From the NCBI RefSeq assembly GCF_000373925.1, contig NZ_KB892707.1, positions 1 through 64,000 on the forward strand: a stretch of 64,000 nucleotides of DNA, written 5' to 3'. The translations under genes and the position numbers were made by a program. Below, one piece after another: positions 26,238-34,383 of this stretch. Source of the DNA: Actinopolymorpha alba DSM 45243 (GTDB taxonomy: Bacteria > Actinomycetota > Actinomycetes > Propionibacteriales > Actinopolymorphaceae). Numbering within the stretch: position 1 is the first letter of the stretch; each line of letters opens with the position of its first letter. Under the pieces are notes generated by a model, which had not been told where the DNA came from, did not search any database, and saw only the letters and a list, made by a program, of their open reading frames with translations.

Positions 26238-26273
26238 GTTTCTCGGTCTCTTGGCCGAGAAACCTATGACAAC
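26228..26273 (+). terminator. 19-bp perfect hairpin overlapping the MFS stop
   Basis: The arms 26228-26246 and 26255-26273 pair perfectly over 19 bp around an 8-nt loop. The left arm contains the last three codons and the stop of the MFS gene. Having coding sequence inside a terminator stem is unusual. Confidence 0.8.
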
Positions 26274-26361
26274 CCGGCGTTGCCTTCGGCTCGGATGCTG
26301 AGCTACACCGCAAGTCGGGCCGTTACGTGAGACAACTGGCCAGCCACGGCGAAGGATCGCG

Positions 26362-26413
26362 GACTTGTCCGAAGAATCGACACCCCTCCACGCGGAGAAC
26401 CTTCGGACAAGTC
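26362..26413. repeat. 13-bp perfect inverted repeat, 26-nt spacer
   Basis: GACTTGTCCGAAG (26362-26374) pairs perfectly with 26401-26413. It lies between the convergent MFS and rhomboid genes. The arm begins with GACTT, as do the arms at 51576 and, within two bases, several others. Confidence 0.7.
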
Positions 26414-26439
26414 GCGGACGCACGACCGTCAGGTGTGGT

Positions 26440-27075
26440 TCAGCCGTAGCGATCGCTCGACGGCAGGGCTCGGCGATTTTCACCGCCAAGGATCCACGCG
26501 GTGACGATGCCGCCCACGGCACCGAACAGATGTCCCTGCCAGGAGATCCCGTCCTGTGGGAGCAGCCCACCGAGGAGGGCGCCACCCCACACGATGACGA
26601 CCAGGGCGCCGATCAGCAGCTGACCAATACTGCGGTTGAAGAGGCCGCGGACGATGAGGTACGTGGCGTACCCGAAGACGAGACCGCTCGCCCCGATCGT
26701 GATCGACATCGGAGGGGACGTCAGCCAGGTGCCGACGCCGCTCACCAGCCCCACGACGGCGGTGACGACGAGCAGCCGGACCGCCCCGGCGACCGCGATG
26801 ATCGCGCCGAGCATGAGCAGCGGGATGGTGTTGGAGAGAAGGTGACCGAATCCCGCGTGGAGGAACGGCGCGGTCAGGATGCCGATCAGGCCGTCGGCGT
26901 CCCTGGCCTCGATGCCGTACGAGTCGAGCCGGTGGCCGAGGAACGTGTCGACGAATTCGGCGACCCACATCAACCCGACCAGGAGGATGAGAACCTTCAG
27001 GCCGCTGACGCCGGAGTCGGTGGACCGGCCGAGGGCCCCCCGCTGGCCGGGTGGGCGAGAGTACCCATACGTCAT
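26440..27075 (-). CDS. Rhomboid-family intramembrane serine protease
   Basis: This 211-residue protein has about six membrane helices. The catalytic serine is in GASGLVFG (Ser130) and the histidine in SWQGHLFGAVGG (His182), giving the Ser-His dyad inside the membrane. HAGFGHLLSN (about residues 73-82) matches the conserved His/Asn region. Substrates of bacterial rhomboids are mostly unknown. It lies 156 bp downstream of the S9 peptidase on the same strand. Confidence 0.93.
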   Translation of the reverse strand: MTYGYSRPPGQRGALGRSTDSGVSGLKVLILLVGLMWVAEFVDTFLGHRLDSYGIEARDADGLIGILTAPFLHAGFGHLLSNTIPLLMLGAIIAVAGAVRLLVVTAVVGLVSGVGTWLTSPPMSITIGASGLVFGYATYLIVRGLFNRSIGQLLIGALVVIVWGGALLGGLLPQDGISWQGHLFGAVGGIVTAWILGGENRRALPSSDRYG

Positions 27076-27191
27076 GAGTCCACCATGCCTGATCGTTGCA
27101 AGTCGTACCCCCGATCGACGGCGATTCTCGGCAGGTTCTTACCCTTCCAAGTGGCCGGCGCGCTGATCGCCGGGCGCCCAGATTCGGGGGC

Positions 27192-27225
27192 GCCGATGGC
27201 CGGCACGCCGATGGCCGGCACGCCG
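27192..27225. repeat. 15-bp tandem repeat
   Basis: GCCGATGGCCGGCAC occurs twice in tandem (27192-27206, 27207-27221), with the start of a third copy, just past the S9 peptidase stop on the minus strand. Each unit is rich in GGCCGG-type self-complementary sequence. Confidence 0.6.
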
Positions 27226-27231
27226 GCCACC

Positions 27232-29079
27232 TCAGGATTCCGTACGTCCACCCAGGTGTTCGGCGAGGAAGCGCTCCGCGGCGGCGTAGTAGATCTCGCG
27301 GTTCTCCGGGCGGGCGAGTCCGTGCCCCTCGTCGGGGAACAGCAGGTATTCGTGTGGTAGGCCCTTGTCCTTGAGGGCGGCCACGATTTGTTCCGCCTCG
27401 GCCTGTTTGACCCTCGGGTCGTTGGCCCCCTGCGCCACCAGCACCGGAATCTGGATGTCGTCGACCCGGGAGAGCGGCGAGCGCTCCCAGAGCATGTCCT
27501 TCTCCGCCTCGGGGTCGCCGACCTTCGCGTGCATCATCGCGACCAGCGGCTTCCAGTAGTCAGGGAGCGAGGTCAGCAGGGTGAGCAGGTTGGACGGTCC
27601 GCACAGATCGACCGCACACCGGAACGCCTCAGGAGTGAACGCCGCACCGGCGAGCGCGGCGTACCCGCCGTACGACCCGCCCATGATGCCCACCCGGTCA
27701 CGGTCGATGACCCCCTTGCCGGCCAGGTGCTCGATCGCGTCGAGCAGGTCGGTGTGCATGGTCCGGCCCCACTGCTTGTCCGCGGCATTACCGAACGCCT
27801 TGCCGTAGCCGGTCGACCCGCGGTAGTTGACCTGGACGCAGGCGTACCCGCGGTTGGTGAGCCACTGCGCCTCCGGGTGGTAGCCCCAGGTGTCCCGGGC
27901 CCATGGGCCGCCGTGCACGTTGAGGACCGCGGGAAGGTTGCGGCGTTCGGCCTCGGGCGGAAAGGTGATGTAGCCGTGGATCTCGAGCCCGTCCCTTGCC
28001 GTGAAGGAGAACGCCTCCATCGAGGCCAGGACGTATCCGGCGAGGTCGGGCTTGTGCGAGAAGAGGAACCGCAGCGCACTGGTGGACCGGTCGTACAGGT
28101 AGTAGCGGACCGGCCCGTCGGAGGGTACGACGGACACCAGCCACAGCCGGTCGGTGCGCTCGGAGCGGTTGATGCCCAGCTCGCCGTCGATGCCAAGCGA
28201 GGAACGCAGCTCCTCGACCGCCTGGCGGTAGCCGTCGTCGAGGTACTCCCAGACTTCACGGTCTTTGTCGAAGATCACCGCTTGCGGCTTGCGGGTCTCA
28301 GGCTCGAGTTCGACACCGCCGATGTCGTACGCCTCGTCGGCCGCCAGCACCGTCTCCTCACCGGTCTCGAGGTCGACGCTCACCAGCCGGGCGGCGTTCG
28401 CGCCCAAGGAGGAGACCAGGTAGAGCGTGTCGCCGTCGCGGGAGAACCCCACCGGATTGGTGGTGTTGACGTCATCGGCCGGCACCTCCAGCCACGGGTG
28501 GTACTCCCCGGACTCATCGGTCAGGAAGTAGACCGCCCCGCCGTCCTCGGTGATCGTGGCCGCGCCCTGGATGGTCAGGTCGGTGTCGACGAGCCACCCG
28601 ACGAAGCCGGGGTTGTCGAGCACCTTCTCCAACTCGCCCGTGGTGAGGTCCAGCTCGTAGACGTCGTGCAGTTCCGGGGTGTCCTTGTTGATGCCGAGCA
28701 GCATCCGGGTCGGGTGCCAGCGGTTGTGGCCGAGGACCCGCACCTGGACGTTGTCGTACGGCGTGACGCAACGCTCGGCCCCCGTGACGAGGTCGAGAAG
28801 GTGGAGCCGCCAGTTTTCGTCGCCGCCCTGGTCCTGCAGGTAGAACAACGTGCGGTCGTCGTGGCAGAAGCCGAACACGCGGATACCCCGGCCGCGGTCG
28901 TGCGTCACCGGGCGCGCGTCATCCGGCCGGTCGACCGGACCGACCCAGACGTTGAGGACGCCCTCGTCGGGCGCCAGGAAACCCAGCCGGGTGCCGTCAG
29001 GGGAGACGGTCGGGCTGGCGAACGTCGGATTGCCGAAGAGGACCGCGCGAGGGATCAGCGGGACCGCGTCATAGGTCAT
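27232..29079 (-). CDS. S9 family (prolyl oligopeptidase) peptidase
   Basis: This 615-residue cytoplasmic serine peptidase has an N-terminal beta-propeller (to about residue 360, with repeated SPDGTRLGF-like blades) and a C-terminal alpha/beta-hydrolase domain. The catalytic Ser is in GIMGGSYGGYAA, the Asp in QGANDPRV and the His in DEGHGLARPENR. VLNVHGGPWARD forms the oxyanion region. It resembles acylaminoacyl-peptidase and related oligopeptidases, which cut short peptides. No signal peptide is seen. It is followed on the same strand by the rhomboid gene. Confidence 0.94.
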   Translation of the reverse strand: MTYDAVPLIPRAVLFGNPTFASPTVSPDGTRLGFLAPDEGVLNVWVGPVDRPDDARPVTHDRGRGIRVFGFCHDDRTLFYLQDQGGDENWRLHLLDLVTGAERCVTPYDNVQVRVLGHNRWHPTRMLLGINKDTPELHDVYELDLTTGELEKVLDNPGFVGWLVDTDLTIQGAATITEDGGAVYFLTDESGEYHPWLEVPADDVNTTNPVGFSRDGDTLYLVSSLGANAARLVSVDLETGEETVLAADEAYDIGGVELEPETRKPQAVIFDKDREVWEYLDDGYRQAVEELRSSLGIDGELGINRSERTDRLWLVSVVPSDGPVRYYLYDRSTSALRFLFSHKPDLAGYVLASMEAFSFTARDGLEIHGYITFPPEAERRNLPAVLNVHGGPWARDTWGYHPEAQWLTNRGYACVQVNYRGSTGYGKAFGNAADKQWGRTMHTDLLDAIEHLAGKGVIDRDRVGIMGGSYGGYAALAGAAFTPEAFRCAVDLCGPSNLLTLLTSLPDYWKPLVAMMHAKVGDPEAEKDMLWERSPLSRVDDIQIPVLVAQGANDPRVKQAEAEQIVAALKDKGLPHEYLLFPDEGHGLARPENREIYYAAAERFLAEHLGGRTES

Positions 29080-29243
29080 GGGGAGATCTCATCACACCCG
29101 TCGGGCTGGGGACGATCGGTTAGCGCCCGTACGTCATGGATTCGCCGGAAACGTGTAGCCCCTCGGACTCTCTGCCGTCTACCGGTCACGGAACGGCCGT
29201 GCCGCGACGCCGGCGCCGACGACCGCAGGTATAGCCTCGCGGG

Positions 29244-31349
29244 ATGGCCGAACCAGCGCGGGATTCCTCGGACCAACGCCGCCCCGACCCCCGCGTGGGC
29301 GAGCTGCTGCACGACGCGGTCGACGCGCTCGCCGGCTCCGAACGCCCCGGGCAGCTGGTGATGGCGAACGCCGTCGCCCACGCGATGCAGGACGGCGAAC
29401 ACCTTGTCGTGCAAGCCGGAACGGGTACCGGCAAGTCGCTCGCCTATCTCGTGCCGGCGTTCCTCAATCCGGGTGGATCTGACGAGCCGGTGGTCATCGC
29501 GACCGCGACTCTGGCGCTCCAGGCGCAGCTCGTCGGCCGGGACCTGCCGCAGCTGGTCGACGCGATCGAGAAACGCCTCGGCCGGCGACCGTCGTACGCC
29601 ATCCTCAAGGGTCGGCACAACTACGCCTGCCTGCACCGCGTCCGCGACGGGGTGCCCGACGACCAGGGCGCGCTCGTCGAGATGGTGCCCACCGGGCCGC
29701 TCGGTCGTCAGGTGATGGCGTTACGTAACTGGGCGACCGAGCAGGCCGACTCCGGCGGCGACGGTGACCGCGACGCGGCGCCGACCCACCAGGACCGCGC
29801 GTGGGCGCAGGTCTCGGTCTCGTCCCGGGAGTGCCTGGGCGCGCAGCGCTGTCCGTACGGCGAGGAATGCTTCGCCGAGCGGGCCCGTGAACGCGCCATG
29901 GCCGCCGATGTGATCGTCACCAACCACGCGCTGCTGGCCATCGACGCGCTCGAGAACGTTCCCGTGCTGCCCGACTACGACGTGGTCGTCATCGACGAGG
30001 CGCACGAACTGGCCGCGCGGGTGACCGGCGCGGCGTCGGCCGAGCTATCCCCCGGAATGGTCGAACGCTCCGCCCGCCGGGCCCGGTCGTTCTGCGAGGG
30101 CGGCGAGTCCGACCCGCTGGACGACGCGGAGGAGGCGCTGCGGATGGCGCTGGCCTCGGCCCCGCTCGGCCGGGTCGAAACCTTCGGCGCCGAGTTGGGG
30201 GACGCGGTGGCGTCGGTGCGTGACGCGGCTCGGGCGGCCTGGTCGGCGTTCCCGAGCGAGAAGAAGGACGCCGACGCCGAGTCTGGTCGGCGGCAGGCAC
30301 GGGCGTACGTCGAACAGGTCCGCGACGTGGCCGACCGGATCGCCACCCGGTCGCCGTACGACGTGGTCTGGGTGGCCGAACGGGAACGCGGCGGGCCGGA
30401 GCTTCGGGTCGCTCCCCTGTCGGTGTCGGGGCTGCTGCGTGAACGCCTGCTGGCCGAGCGGACCTGCGTCCTCGCCTCGGCGACCCTGAAGCTGGGCGGT
30501 GACTTCGACGCCGCCGCGCGGTCGGTCGGCCTCCGTCCGGTTGACCGGATCCGGGACGACGGCGCGGCCGGCGACACGCCGGGTGCTGCGGCGGAAGAGC
30601 CGCGGGGTGCCGCGGCCGAGGAGTCGCGGTCGGATGCGGACGAGCTCGCGGGCAAGGACGTCGTGGAGCCGTTGCCGTGGCGGGCGCTCGACGTCGGCTC
30701 GCCGTTCGACTACGGCCAGCAGGCGATCCTCTATGTCGCGCGCAGGATGCCCCCGCCCGGGCGCGGCGGGATCTCCGACCGCGTGCTCGACGAGCTGTGC
30801 GCCCTGGTCGAGGCGTCCGGTGGCGGGACGCTCGGGTTGTTCTCGTCACGGCGCGCCGCCGAGGACGCGTCGGCCGCTGTCCGCGAGCGGTTGGGTATCG
30901 AGGTCCTGTGCCAGGGGGACGGCCAGCTTTCCGAACTCCACAAGCGGTTCGTCGCCGAACCCGCCACGTCGCTGTTCGGGACGCTCTCGCTGTGGCAGGG
31001 CCTCGACGTCCCGGGGGACACCTGTCAGCTGGTCGTCATCGACCGGGTCCCGTTCCCTCGACCGGACGATCCGCTCGCGTCCGCACGGCAGCGGGCGGTG
31101 GACGAGGCGGGCGGTAACGGGTTCATGGCCGTGGCCGCCACCCATGCGGCGCTGCTCTTGGCCCAGGGAGTGGGACGGCTGATCCGGCGTTCGAGCGATC
31201 GCGGAGTGGTCGCCGTACTCGATCCGAGGCTGGTGACGGCGAGGTACGGCGGATTCCTGCGAGCCTCGCTGCCACCGATGTGGTTCACGCCTGACCGCGA
31301 GACCGCGCTGGGTGCGCTTCGTCGCCTGCGGGCGGCAAGGGAAGGTTGA
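29244..31349 (+). CDS. dinG: ATP-dependent DNA helicase, DinG/XPD type
   Basis: This 701-residue superfamily 2 helicase shows Walker A AGTGTGKS (residues 58-65), the DEAH box at 251-254, and cysteines (ACLHRV; CLGAQRCPYGEECF) that would bind the 4Fe-4S cluster of XPD/DinG enzymes. Late motifs include FGTLSLWQGLDVPGD and GVGRLIRRSSDRG. Such enzymes unwind D-loops, R-loops and forked DNA. An Ala/Glu-rich insert (about residues 450-475) separates the two halves and looks like a flexible loop. No SOS box was seen upstream. Confidence 0.93.
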   Translation: MAEPARDSSDQRRPDPRVGELLHDAVDALAGSERPGQLVMANAVAHAMQDGEHLVVQAGTGTGKSLAYLVPAFLNPGGSDEPVVIATATLALQAQLVGRDLPQLVDAIEKRLGRRPSYAILKGRHNYACLHRVRDGVPDDQGALVEMVPTGPLGRQVMALRNWATEQADSGGDGDRDAAPTHQDRAWAQVSVSSRECLGAQRCPYGEECFAERARERAMAADVIVTNHALLAIDALENVPVLPDYDVVVIDEAHELAARVTGAASAELSPGMVERSARRARSFCEGGESDPLDDAEEALRMALASAPLGRVETFGAELGDAVASVRDAARAAWSAFPSEKKDADAESGRRQARAYVEQVRDVADRIATRSPYDVVWVAERERGGPELRVAPLSVSGLLRERLLAERTCVLASATLKLGGDFDAAARSVGLRPVDRIRDDGAAGDTPGAAAEEPRGAAAEESRSDADELAGKDVVEPLPWRALDVGSPFDYGQQAILYVARRMPPPGRGGISDRVLDELCALVEASGGGTLGLFSSRRAAEDASAAVRERLGIEVLCQGDGQLSELHKRFVAEPATSLFGTLSLWQGLDVPGDTCQLVVIDRVPFPRPDDPLASARQRAVDEAGGNGFMAVAATHAALLLAQGVGRLIRRSSDRGVVAVLDPRLVTARYGGFLRASLPPMWFTPDRETALGALRRLRAAREG

Positions 31350-31380
31350 CGGCCTCGGTCAGCGGGGATCTGGACGCTGA

Positions 31381-31425
31381 AAAAGGATCGAGCTCCGGCC
31401 GGGTAGACCGGAGCCCGATCCTTTT
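31381..31425 (+). terminator. Terminator after dinG
   Basis: An 18-bp stem with one mismatch (31381-31398 with 31408-31425) ends in TTTT on the plus strand and AAAA on the other, so it can stop transcription from both sides. It lies between the convergent dinG and secreted-protein genes. Confidence 0.85.
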
Positions 31426-31526
31426 CCACACTGCTCGGATCGCGAGCGTTCGTTCCCGTCGGCCAGTCGTGGTCCTCGCGTGGGTTGAGGACGAGCCTGC
31501 GCCGGTGGGCCCTGCTCTGTTGCCTT

Positions 31527-32078
31527 CTACGGAGTCGGGATCGGCAGCGCAGGCAGCTGGATGAGCCCCAGTGATGCCAGGACCTGCATGATCAGCGCGA
31601 CCACCGTGTCGAGGAGGCCGATGTCCGGCAGATCCGCGGTTGGCACCGGCAGGTCGGGGAGGTCGATGAGCCCCAGCGACGCCAGGAGCTGCGTGACCAG
31701 TGCGAGCAGCGCGTCGAGGATGCCGAGTCCGCCGAGGCTCTGCGTGCTCTGTGTCGAGAAGTCCGGGACGCTGACTCCATCGAGGCGGAGCTTGTCGACG
31801 GCACCGCGCAGGTCGCTCAGCACGGCGGGATCGACCACGTCCACCTTCGCCAGCGACCGGTCGGTGCCGAACTTCTGCACGTCGGATCGTTCCGCTTCGA
31901 GCGCCTGCCTGGCCTGCAGGAGTTGCTGCTGAATCTGGAGGAGTTCATTCCCTGCCTCGGCGACCTGGCGTGAGTCGGCCGGAGGGCGGGCCACCGCCGC
32001 GTGGGCGGGTGCCGCGACCGCTGCGGCCATCGCGACGCCCAGCGTGATGGCGGCTGCCTTGGTCAGAATCTTCGACAT
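31527..32078 (-). CDS. Secreted protein with internal helical repeat
   Basis: This 183-residue protein has a clear signal peptide (MSKILTKAAAITLGVAMAAA, cut near APAHA). A charged coiled-coil segment (residues 38-75) follows, then two copies of a 30-residue unit at 118-147 and 153-182. Each unit has the pattern LL-x-x-x-ALV/IxQxLASLGLI followed by LPxLPxPT. The units are also similar in DNA (about 31560-31638 and 31671-31749), so they arose by duplication. I chose the ATG at 32078, which has GGAGG upstream. The function is unknown; an envelope-associated or self-assembling protein is plausible. Confidence 0.8.
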   Translation of the reverse strand: MSKILTKAAAITLGVAMAAAVAAPAHAAVARPPADSRQVAEAGNELLQIQQQLLQARQALEAERSDVQKFGTDRSLAKVDVVDPAVLSDLRGAVDKLRLDGVSVPDFSTQSTQSLGGLGILDALLALVTQLLASLGLIDLPDLPVPTADLPDIGLLDTVVALIMQVLASLGLIQLPALPIPTP

Positions 32079-32647
32079 GCGGACGTAAACCTCCAACGCT
32101 TGATGACCTGGACTTGCGCGGGCCCGGATGCTGACGCGGGCCCGGGTACCTCCCGATCTCCTTCCCGATGGGGCGCGGCTCGGCGACTTGCGACCGGCCA
32201 GCTGGTTCATCCCCAAACGGACATAGGACGCAAACGCCTCAAATGAGAAAAAAACACACCCGGCAGTCTGGGAGGCCTCTTCGAGGCGCCTCATGCCGAC
32301 TGACCGCGGCTTCGCGGAGGGAGGGGAGGGAGTGGGAGCCGACATGGTGGAGGAAGTCGCGGACGCGTTCGCGGCGCGGGTTGTCCCACGGACTGGACTG
32401 CTGGCGGCCTGGTGGGGGGCCATCACTCGGGCGTCTGCGGCGCCATAAATGATTCAATTCAGGATTAAAAAATATTGTTAGACAGTACCTTTAACCCAAA
32501 TGCAATCCGTGCGACATTTCGCTTAGGCGCGGGGGCTCTTATGCACCGATTAGCTTCCGTCCTTTGCCTGCTGGCGTTGCCAACCTTCGCGGCGCCTTCA
32601 AGTGTCTGCACAGCGCCGACGTACGGCGATCATTCGGGGAGAAGCAC
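32079..32647. other. Long non-coding spacer with structured leader and AT-rich patch
   Basis: No gene is credible here. The first 150 bases form the leader of the minus-strand secreted protein. It holds two copies of GCGGGCCCGG (32118-32127 and 32136-32145), each largely self-complementary, which allows alternative hairpins. At 32447-32526 the sequence turns sharply AT-rich (for example ATTAAAAAATATTGTTAG), which stands out in this genome and probably carries the promoter of the SH3 gene or a protein-binding site. No known riboswitch could be assigned with confidence. Confidence 0.55.
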
Positions 32648-33328
32648 ATGTTGAGTAATGGCATCGGCATCACCGCCAGCCGCGGCACTCGCCGTGGTGG
32701 CCCGGTTGGGTTCTCCATCCGCGAGCGCGCGGCCGCCCTACGAGGGCGAGGTCACGTCCTACTAAGGAACCGCGCTGTCGGCGGGACCGTCGTCGCGGCC
32801 GCGACGACGATCCTGCTTCCGGCGGTCCTGCTGGCCGTCGCCCCGCAGGCTCACGCTGCGACGAGCTACCAGGGCAGGGTCACCACGGCGGCGCTCAACG
32901 TCCGGAGTGCCCCGACGTCAGCAGCCCCAGACGTCGGCACGCTCCGGAATGGGACGACGATCAGCATCCAGTGCAAGGTGTTCGGGCCGTCCGTGGGCGG
33001 TAACACGCTCTGGTACAAGCTGTCCACCGGAAGGTGGGTGACCGCGCGTTACGTCGCCAACATCGGGACGGCGCCGCGGTTCTGCGGCGACGGACGGGAG
33101 TACGAGGGACGGGCCGTGTCGTTCCTGAATGTCCGCAGCGGTCCGCACACGGCGAACGCTACGGTGTCGTCGGCACCGCAGGGCACGTTCTTGCCCCTGG
33201 TCTGCAAGGTCGACAGCCAGGTGATCGACGGCAACTCCCGCTGGTACCAGCTCACCAGCGACGGTGGTGGTCAGTGGGTCGCCGCACGGTACGTGTCGAA
33301 CGTCGGCTCGGCGCCGCCGTCCTGCTGA
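32648..33328 (+). CDS. Secreted protein with two SH3b domains
   Basis: This 226-residue protein begins with a long basic segment, then a hydrophobic signal (AATTILLPAVLLAVAPQAHA). Two bacterial SH3 repeats follow, each with the pattern LNVRSxP...G...C-x-V...W-Y-x-L...W-V-x-A-R-Y-V. Each repeat carries a cysteine pair (CKV and a C-terminal C) likely to form a disulfide. Bacterial SH3 domains bind cell-wall peptides. The ATG at 32648 follows GGGGAGAA. An alternative upstream start adds 28 residues. No catalytic domain is fused, so it may be a wall-binding module or part of a larger complex. Confidence 0.85.
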   Translation: MLSNGIGITASRGTRRGGPVGFSIRERAAALRGRGHVLLRNRAVGGTVVAAATTILLPAVLLAVAPQAHAATSYQGRVTTAALNVRSAPTSAAPDVGTLRNGTTISIQCKVFGPSVGGNTLWYKLSTGRWVTARYVANIGTAPRFCGDGREYEGRAVSFLNVRSGPHTANATVSSAPQGTFLPLVCKVDSQVIDGNSRWYQLTSDGGGQWVAARYVSNVGSAPPSC

Positions 33329-33354
33329 CAGGCGCCGGGTCGTCGCCCGAGGAC

Positions 33355-33392
33355 TGGAGACTTTTCCGTGCGCCAACACGGAAAAGTCTCCA
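33355..33392 (+). terminator. 16-bp perfect hairpin, family C copy 1
   Basis: TGGAGACTTTTCCGTG (33355-33370) pairs perfectly with 33377-33392 around the loop CGCCAA, 26 nt after the SH3 gene. The left arm is nearly identical to 45352-45366 downstream of the polymerase gene. Confidence 0.75.
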
Positions 33393-33441
33393 CTGCCTAT
33401 CGGGTGAACCGGCCGGACTGCCTATCGGGTGAACCGGCCGG
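33392..33441. repeat. 25-bp perfect tandem duplication
   Basis: Two exact copies of a 25-bp unit (33392-33416 and 33417-33441, core CCTATCGGGTGAACCGGCCG) abut each other. The first base overlaps the end of the preceding hairpin. It is a recent duplication or a doubled binding site, in the convergent spacer. Confidence 0.85.
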
Positions 33442-33484
33442 CGACAGGTCCGGAGTTCCTCGCTTGGCGTCGTGATGAGGGCGG

Positions 33485-34339
33485 TCAGAGTGGAAGGCGG
33501 ACGCACACCGCGACCGGAGTCTGCTGCCGACCCTGTCCGAACGGGTTGTCGCGGAAGAGTTCGCAGAAGAAGCTGGGCAGCCGGTCGGTGTCGTGGCCGA
33601 GGACGTCGCGGCCCAGGTCGTTGGAGTCGATGATCACCGTGCCGGCCAACGTCTGGGCGGGGCCGGGCGGAAGTGCGGACCTGAGCGTCGCGGTGATGTC
33701 GGCCGCGACCTTGTCGGGATCCTTCGGCGGCAGCTTGGCGGAGACGTTCGACGGGAACGCGGAATAGGACGTCGGGCCGTCGATCGCGTTGACGCGGTGG
33801 CCGGCGACGACGTAAAACCAGCCGCGCCGGCCGATCGCCTTGCCGACGACGCTGGCTGCCGCGGCCAGGAGGATCCGCGGCAGGCCGGCTTCGTTGATGG
33901 CCAGTTGCATGGTCCACGGGCTGCCGAGCCCGATCCCGTGCGGCGTCCTCTGCACCAGGCGGGAGAGAAATCGAGCGGAGGCGCCCGGATTGATCTCCCA
34001 GGTGAAGTAGGAGCGGCCCTGCGAGATCGCGACGATCTTTTCGCTCACCACGACATACCACGGCTCGATGAACGCGCCGGCGAACTCCGCGCTGGCCCCC
34101 GCGCACTCAACGGTCTGCGTCGCGTAGGCGACGACCTTCTCGACGATCTGGTCACCTCGGGCGAACAACGCGGTCTGGATGGGGACGCGTGCCCATCGCG
34201 TCCCCTCCACCTCGATCGTGAGGCTTTTGCCCGCATTGGGTGCCAGCGGTCCCTTCGGCGGAGGGGCGACCTCGCCATCATCCGCTGGCGTGGGGTCAGC
34301 TGCGGACGTGGCGTTGGCGCCCGCCGTGGGCTTGGACAT
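33485..34339 (-). CDS. F420-0:gamma-glutamyl ligase-like protein
   Basis: This 284-residue protein resembles the CofE/F420 gamma-glutamyl ligase fold. Matches are IPIQTALFARGDQ, the segment around GRSYFTWEINPGASARFLSRL, GLGSPWTMQLAINEAGLPRI, FYVVAGHRVNAIDGP and TVIIDSNDLGRDVLG. The N-terminal 40 residues are Ala/Pro-rich. The proteins of this subgroup are not proven F420 enzymes, so the substrate may differ. It lies directly downstream of lexA on the same strand (44 bp apart) and could be read through from the lexA promoter. Confidence 0.75.
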   Translation of the reverse strand: MSKPTAGANATSAADPTPADDGEVAPPPKGPLAPNAGKSLTIEVEGTRWARVPIQTALFARGDQIVEKVVAYATQTVECAGASAEFAGAFIEPWYVVVSEKIVAISQGRSYFTWEINPGASARFLSRLVQRTPHGIGLGSPWTMQLAINEAGLPRILLAAAASVVGKAIGRRGWFYVVAGHRVNAIDGPTSYSAFPSNVSAKLPPKDPDKVAADITATLRSALPPGPAQTLAGTVIIDSNDLGRDVLGHDTDRLPSFFCELFRDNPFGQGRQQTPVAVCVRLPL

Positions 34340-34383
34340 GCTGCTCCTGCTCGTCGCGTCAAACCTCGCACCGGATCATGGCA

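Noticed and set aside
27388-29361. A 657-codon plus-strand frame opposite the S9 peptidase
   Set aside because: The S9 gene has all catalytic motifs; this frame has none and overlaps the dinG start.
32079-32240. A c-di-AMP (ydaO) riboswitch call
   Set aside because: Some GC-rich segments resemble the class, but the ordered conserved strings are incomplete, so it is kept only as a structured leader.
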